Of a stretch of 64,000 bases of DNA, positions 60,696-64,000 are shown in pieces. The notes under the pieces are model-generated. The model was given only the letters and a program-made list of their open reading frames with translations, did no database searches and was not told where the DNA came from. The stretch comes from Spongisporangium articulatum. GTDB taxonomy: Bacteria > Actinomycetota > Actinomycetes > Actinomycetales > Kineosporiaceae. The translations under genes were made by a program, and so were the position numbers. The first letter of the stretch is position 1; each line of letters starts with the position of its first letter. Where the stretch lies: assembly GCF_044465595.1 (NCBI RefSeq), contig NZ_JBITLV010000005.1, positions 186,001-250,000 on the forward strand. Direction: 5' to 3'.

Positions 60696-61931
60696 CTAGT
60701 CCAGCGCCTGGGCCAGGTCGGCGAGCAGGTCGGGCGCGTCCTCCAGGCCCACGGACAGCCGGATCAGGTCGTCCGGCACCTCGAGGGCCGTACCGGCGAC
60801 CGACCCGTGCGTCATCTGGCCCGGGTGCTCGATCAGTGACTCGACCCCGCCCAGCGACTCGGCCAGCGTGAACAGCCGGGTCCGCTTGCAGACGGCGAGC
60901 GCCTCCTCGATGCCACCCCGCACCCGGAACGAGACCATCCCGCCGAACCGGCGCATCTGCGCGGCCGCCGCGGCGTGGCCCGGGTGCGAGGACAGGCCCG
61001 GGTAGAGCACCGACGCCACCCGCGGATGCTCGGCCAGCATGGCCACGACCTGCTCGGCGTTGTCGCAGTGCCGCTCCATCCGGACGGCCAGGGTCTTCAG
61101 CCCGCGCTGCACGAGCCAGGCGTCGAACGGGCCGGCCACGGCACCCATCGCGTTCTGGTGGAAGCCGATCCGCTCGGCGACGGACGCGCCGACCGCACCC
61201 ACGCCGTCCATCCAGGGCGCCTCGACGCCGGGCGCGACGACGAGGGCGCCGCCGACCACGTCGGAGTGGCCTCCGCAGTACTTCGTGGTCGAGTGGACGA
61301 CGACGTCCGCCCCCAGCGCGAGCGGCTGCTGCAGGTACGGGGTCGCGAAGGTGTTGTCCACGACCAGGAGGGCACCGGCGGAGTGCGCGATGTCGGCCAG
61401 GGCGGCGATGTCGGCCACGGACAGCAGCGGGTTGGTCGGGGTCTCGACCCAGATCAACTTCGTGGCCCCCGGCCGGACGGCGGCCCGCACCGCGTCGAGG
61501 TCGGTCAGGTGGGCGGGGCTGTGCTCGACGCCCCACGGCCCGGCGACCCGGGCGATGAGGCGGAACGTGCCACCGTAGGCGTCGTCCGGCACGACGATGT
61601 GGTCCCCCGGCCGCAGCAGGGCCCGGAGCAGGGTGTCCTCCGCGGCCAGCCCCGAGGCGAACGCGAAGGCGCGGGTCGCACCCGCGGGCCCGGCGCCGTC
61701 CACCTGCTTCTGCTCGAGGGCCGCCAGGCACTCCTCCAGCGCGGTGCGCGTCGGGTTCGCCGAACGCGAGTACTCGTAGCCGATGCCGAGGCCGGTGCGC
61801 AGGCCGCCGACGCCGTCCTGGGCGTAGGTGGAGGTCTGGTAGATCGGTGTGATCACCGCGCCGGTCGCCGGGTCGGGTTCACTGCCGGCGTGGATGGCGC
61901 GGGTGGAGAAGCCGACTGGATCGGTGCTCAT
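60696..61931 (-). CDS. metB: Cystathionine gamma-synthase/lyase
   Basis: 411 aa. The start STRAIHAGSEPDPATGAVITPIYQTSTYAQDG, the YEYSRSANPTR motif, and the PLP lysine in HSTTKYCGGHSD (about residues 206-211) are those of the Cys/Met-metabolism PLP family. In mycobacteria the homologue (Rv1079) is annotated metB and may act as synthase or lyase; the sequence cannot decide. ATG 61931 is 7 nt after TAGGCT; AGGAG also lies in the gap, so leaderless and Shine-Dalgarno starts are both possible. Confidence 0.93.
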   Translation of the reverse strand: MSTDPVGFSTRAIHAGSEPDPATGAVITPIYQTSTYAQDGVGGLRTGLGIGYEYSRSANPTRTALEECLAALEQKQVDGAGPAGATRAFAFASGLAAEDTLLRALLRPGDHIVVPDDAYGGTFRLIARVAGPWGVEHSPAHLTDLDAVRAAVRPGATKLIWVETPTNPLLSVADIAALADIAHSAGALLVVDNTFATPYLQQPLALGADVVVHSTTKYCGGHSDVVGGALVVAPGVEAPWMDGVGAVGASVAERIGFHQNAMGAVAGPFDAWLVQRGLKTLAVRMERHCDNAEQVVAMLAEHPRVASVLYPGLSSHPGHAAAAAQMRRFGGMVSFRVRGGIEEALAVCKRTRLFTLAESLGGVESLIEHPGQMTHGSVAGTALEVPDDLIRLSVGLEDAPDLLADLAQALD

Positions 61932-61962
61932 GCTCCTGAGCCTATGCCCGCTGGGCGAGGAC

Positions 61963-62007
61963 AAAAATCAGGAGCCCGGCCCGTCGGGTGTCGATCGGGC
62001 CGGGCTC
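61963..62007 (-). terminator. Intrinsic terminator with T-tract
   Basis: On the minus strand, a perfect 12-bp stem (GAGCCCGGCCCG with CGGGCCGGGCTC, 62007-61972) with a 12-nt loop is followed by CTGATTTTTG. It is the only hairpin in the window with a real T-run. It ends the 43-aa gene upstream of metB, so metB must be transcribed from its own promoter. Confidence 0.8.
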
Positions 62008-62043
62008 AGCGGTAAGGGTCGTCGGTACCGGGACTTCCGAGAG

Positions 62044-62175
62044 TCACGCGCGGGTGTTCGGGAGCGTCGGGTACCAGTGGTCCCGCTCAGCGGAGCTGAG
62101 CTTGCGGGAGTCGGCGCCGAAGAACGGCGCGAGCGCTGCGATTGCCAGGATGAAGAGGATCAATGCGATAGCCAT
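62044..62175 (-). CDS. Short membrane protein, 43 aa
   Basis: Read directly from sequence: MAIALILFILAIAALAPFFG then ADSRKLSSAERDHWYPTLPN and TRA. One N-terminal helix (residues 1-19) and a short charged tail. ATG 62175 lies 6 nt after TAGGAT, a strong leaderless signal, and the gene is followed by a true terminator. It is divergent from a MocR regulator, with a shared 60-bp control region. The family is not named to my knowledge; similar short membrane proteins occur in other actinobacteria. Confidence 0.7.
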   Translation of the reverse strand: MAIALILFILAIAALAPFFGADSRKLSSAERDHWYPTLPNTRA

Positions 62176-62194
62176 GACTCCATCCTAGTGACTT

Positions 62195-62228
62195 TGGCAT
62201 TGCCATCCATAGCCAATTAGCGGACACT
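62195..62228 (+). promoter_or_regulatory. mocR promoter and palindrome
   Basis: TTGCCA (62200-62205), a 17-bp spacer and GACACT (62223-62228) precede the regulator's GTG by 6 nt. The palindrome TGGCATTGCCA (62195-62205) overlaps the -35; GCCAAT (62212-62217) adds a half site. Several more GCCAAT/ATTGGC hexamers lie inside the first 90 bases of the gene. Confidence 0.55.
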
Positions 62229-62234
62229 GGCCTG

Positions 62235-63761
62235 GTGGCCGCCCTCATTGGACCCTTCGAAGACCCGAACAAGAGGCCAATTCGCCCTCAGAGCCGCATT
62301 GGCACCCGCGAATTGGTCCCTTTGCTGGGCGAGTGGCGCACGGCCGGCTCCGGGGTGCCGGGCTACCGGGCCCTCGCCGACCGCCTGCGCCTGCTGGTCC
62401 TCGAGGGCCGGCTGCCCGTCGGCACGGTGCTGCCCTCGGAGCGCACCCTGGCCACCGCCCTCGACACGAGCCGCACCACCACGACCTCGGCCTACCGGCA
62501 GCTGCGCGAGGAGGGGTTCGCGGTCGGCTCGCAGGGCGCCGGCACGTGGACGACGCTGCCCGCCTCCGACCCCGACGTCGTCACCCCGACGTGGCCGATC
62601 AACTCGGACGGCGAACCCGGCCCGGGCGGGGGCCGCGGCGACTTCTCGTCGGCGGCCACCGAGGCGCCGCCCCAGCTGTACGTCGCCTACCAGGCCGCGC
62701 TCGCCGAGATGCCGCGCTACCTGCCCGGCAACGGGTACGTGACCAGCGGCCTGCCGGTGCTGCGCGAGCGCATCGCCGCGCGGTACACCGAGCGCGGGCT
62801 GCCCACCACGGCCGACCAGATCCTGATCACCAACGGCGCCCTGCAGGCCCTGCACCTCGTGCTCGACGTCGTGGCCCAGCGCGGCGACCGGGTGCTCGTG
62901 GAGCACCCGACCTACCCGGCGGCCGCCGAGGCGATCAAGGCCCGCGGCGGGCGGCCGGTGCCGTTCCCGGTCGAGACCGGGTGGGACGTCGACCGCGCGC
63001 GCACCCTGCTGCGCCAGACCGGCGCCCAGCTCGCCTACCTGATGCTCGACTTCCACAACCCGACCGGGGCGTTGCTGGACGCGGCCGGACGGCGCCGGCT
63101 GGGTGCCGTGCTCGCCGAGACCGGGTGCACGGCGATCGTCGACGAGACGATGGTCGACCTCGACCTGCGGGAAGCCCTGCACGGGCGGCCGTTCGAGACG
63201 CCGCGGCCGATGGCCTCGTACGTGTCGAGCGAGCAGGTGATCTGCCTCGGCTCGGCGTCGAAGACGCTGTGGGGCGGCCTGCGGATCGGCTGGATCCGGG
63301 CGTCGAAACCGTTGATCCGGCGCCTGGCCATGGCCCGCTCGAACGCCGACCTCGGGTCGCCGGTGCTCGAGCAGCTGGCCTGTGCCCACCTGATCGACAA
63401 CCTGGAGCCGGTGGTGACGGCCCGGCGCCTCGAGCTGGCCCGGCGCTGCCTGGCCCTGCGCGACGCGCTGGCCTCGGCCCTGCCCGAGTGGGACGTCCCC
63501 CTGCCCGACGGCGGCATGTCCCTGTGGGCGCACCTGCCCGAGCCCCGCTCGACCCAGGTCGCGGCGTCGGCCCGCGCGCTCGGCGTCCGGCTGGCTCCCG
63601 GCCCGCACTTCGGGCTGGACGGCGCGTTCGAGTCGCGGCTGCGGCTGCCGTTCGCGCGGCCCGTCGAGGACCTGCTGCCGATGGTCGGGTTGCTCGCGCG
63701 GGCGTGGGGTTCGACGGGCGGGCTGGACCTGGTGGACGACGACGAGCTCACCACCGTCTGA
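62235..63761 (+). CDS. MocR-type GntR/aminotransferase regulator
   Basis: 508 aa. An N-terminal GntR winged helix (residues 35-115: YRALADRLRLLVLEGRLPVGTVLPSERTLATAL, TTTTSAYRQLREEGF) is joined by a linker to a fold-type I aminotransferase domain with the PLP lysine in SASKTLWGGLRIGW (about 345) and DFHNPTG. MocR proteins sense amino-acid or vitamin B6 levels. The target is unknown; the divergent 43-aa membrane gene is the obvious candidate. GTG 62235 is 6 nt after GACACT. Confidence 0.92.
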   Translation: MAALIGPFEDPNKRPIRPQSRIGTRELVPLLGEWRTAGSGVPGYRALADRLRLLVLEGRLPVGTVLPSERTLATALDTSRTTTTSAYRQLREEGFAVGSQGAGTWTTLPASDPDVVTPTWPINSDGEPGPGGGRGDFSSAATEAPPQLYVAYQAALAEMPRYLPGNGYVTSGLPVLRERIAARYTERGLPTTADQILITNGALQALHLVLDVVAQRGDRVLVEHPTYPAAAEAIKARGGRPVPFPVETGWDVDRARTLLRQTGAQLAYLMLDFHNPTGALLDAAGRRRLGAVLAETGCTAIVDETMVDLDLREALHGRPFETPRPMASYVSSEQVICLGSASKTLWGGLRIGWIRASKPLIRRLAMARSNADLGSPVLEQLACAHLIDNLEPVVTARRLELARRCLALRDALASALPEWDVPLPDGGMSLWAHLPEPRSTQVAASARALGVRLAPGPHFGLDGAFESRLRLPFARPVEDLLPMVGLLARAWGSTGGLDLVDDDELTTV

Positions 63762-63830
63762 TTCCCGCCGGGAACGTCCGGGTCACCTGCGTGGTTGACG
63801 AGGGCGTAACCAGTTAGGGAGGTAGTGAGA

Positions 63831-64000
63831 ATGCTGTTCGGCAGTGCGATGAAGACGACGATGGTGGCTCCGGAGAGGGCCCTGCGGGGTCGTTCTTCGC
63901 GGGAGTACGCGGTGCCGCAGACCCATGCGGTGCTCGGTACCCCGTTGGCCGGCCCGTGGCCCGAGGGCACCGAGGTGCTGTACGTCGCGATGGGCTGTTT
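63831..64000 (+). CDS. msrA: Peptide methionine sulfoxide reductase MsrA, N-terminal part
   Basis: 56 codons before the window edge read MLFGSAMKTTMVAPERALRG, then SREYAVPQTHAVLGTPLAGP and WPEGTEVLYVAMGCF. The catalytic cysteine is that of MGCF at residue 55. Actinobacterial MsrA proteins share the same 40-residue N-terminal extension. The enzyme reduces methionine-S-sulfoxide. GGGAGG is 8 nt upstream of the ATG. The rest lies beyond the window. Confidence 0.88.
   Translation, partial: MLFGSAMKTTMVAPERALRGRSSREYAVPQTHAVLGTPLAGPWPEGTEVLYVAMGC

Overview
The window is 64 kb of a very GC-rich actinobacterial chromosome. Three things support this. Third codon positions are strongly G/C. Mycothiol conjugate amidase (mca) lies beside a DUF4307 gene and greA. 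The core gene set xseA/xseB, ispH, ychF, DUF4245, fumC, phoH-like, uppS, hemolysin III, YyaL-type thioredoxin protein, mca, greA and metB is the set that lies together in the Rv1079-Rv1112 part of the Mycobacterium tuberculosis chromosome. I cannot place the genus. The wall-polymer genes, the NAGGN genes and the DUF2156 protein fit a mycothiol-producing, high-GC, soil-type actinomycete.

Layout. 1-5 kb: small stress and repair genes (ArsR-VOC-Mug, a PPOX protein, SRPBCC and a YrhB/Imm35-like protein), ychF, and a cupin/TetR divergent pair. 5-16 kb: AhpD-like protein, rmuC, a TraR/DksA zinc-finger gene with a structured leader, a secreted TAP-type peptidase, a PadR/MFS efflux pair, arfB, ispH, xseA-xseB and DUF4245. 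16-28 kb: a PfkB sugar kinase, a MarR/MFS efflux pair, class I fumarase, an MprF-type lysyltransferase, carbonic anhydrase, a methyltransferase and class II fumarase. 28-39 kb: a membrane-anchored transglycosylase with ETRA repeats, a PIN-PhoH protein, a lipoprotein plus FtsH-like protease pair, uppS, hemolysin III, the YyaL protein, and a TetR/SDR deletion scar. 39-47 kb: a potassium channel with two TrkA-type domains, then a phosphodiester wall-polymer (teichoic-acid-like) cluster of GT2, two CDP-alcohol phosphotransferases, a cytidylyltransferase-like enzyme and a TagF-like polymerase. 47-51 kb: mca, a repeat-filled intergenic region, DUF4307, greA and a DrrAB-type ABC exporter. 51-59 kb: the osmolyte N-acetylglutaminylglutamine amide (NAGGN) genes asnO, ngg and an M42 peptidase, interrupted by a CstR-type sulfur-response module. 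59-64 kb: AI-2E exporter, metB, a 43-aa membrane peptide, a MocR regulator and the start of msrA.

Two genes that are easily missed are annotated from direct translation: a 56-aa cysteine-rich protein between cstR and the CoA-disulfide reductase/rhodanese fusion, and a 43-aa membrane protein divergent from the MocR regulator. The first codons of msrA run off the right edge.

The most unusual features are non-coding. Four intergenic hairpins of 26-30 bp share an identical outer arm (GTTCGTGATCA...) but have different, still complementary, inner arms. Each abuts or overlaps a stop codon. A related 30-bp unit occurs three times directly and three times inverted in the mca/DUF4307 intergenic region, around a second palindrome family that is also found near 7.7 kb. 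A third hairpin family occurs near 3.1 and 25.2 kb. The window also shows widespread leaderless-gene signals: about two dozen starts have an xAnnnT hexamer exactly 6-7 nt upstream of the start codon and no Shine-Dalgarno sequence.
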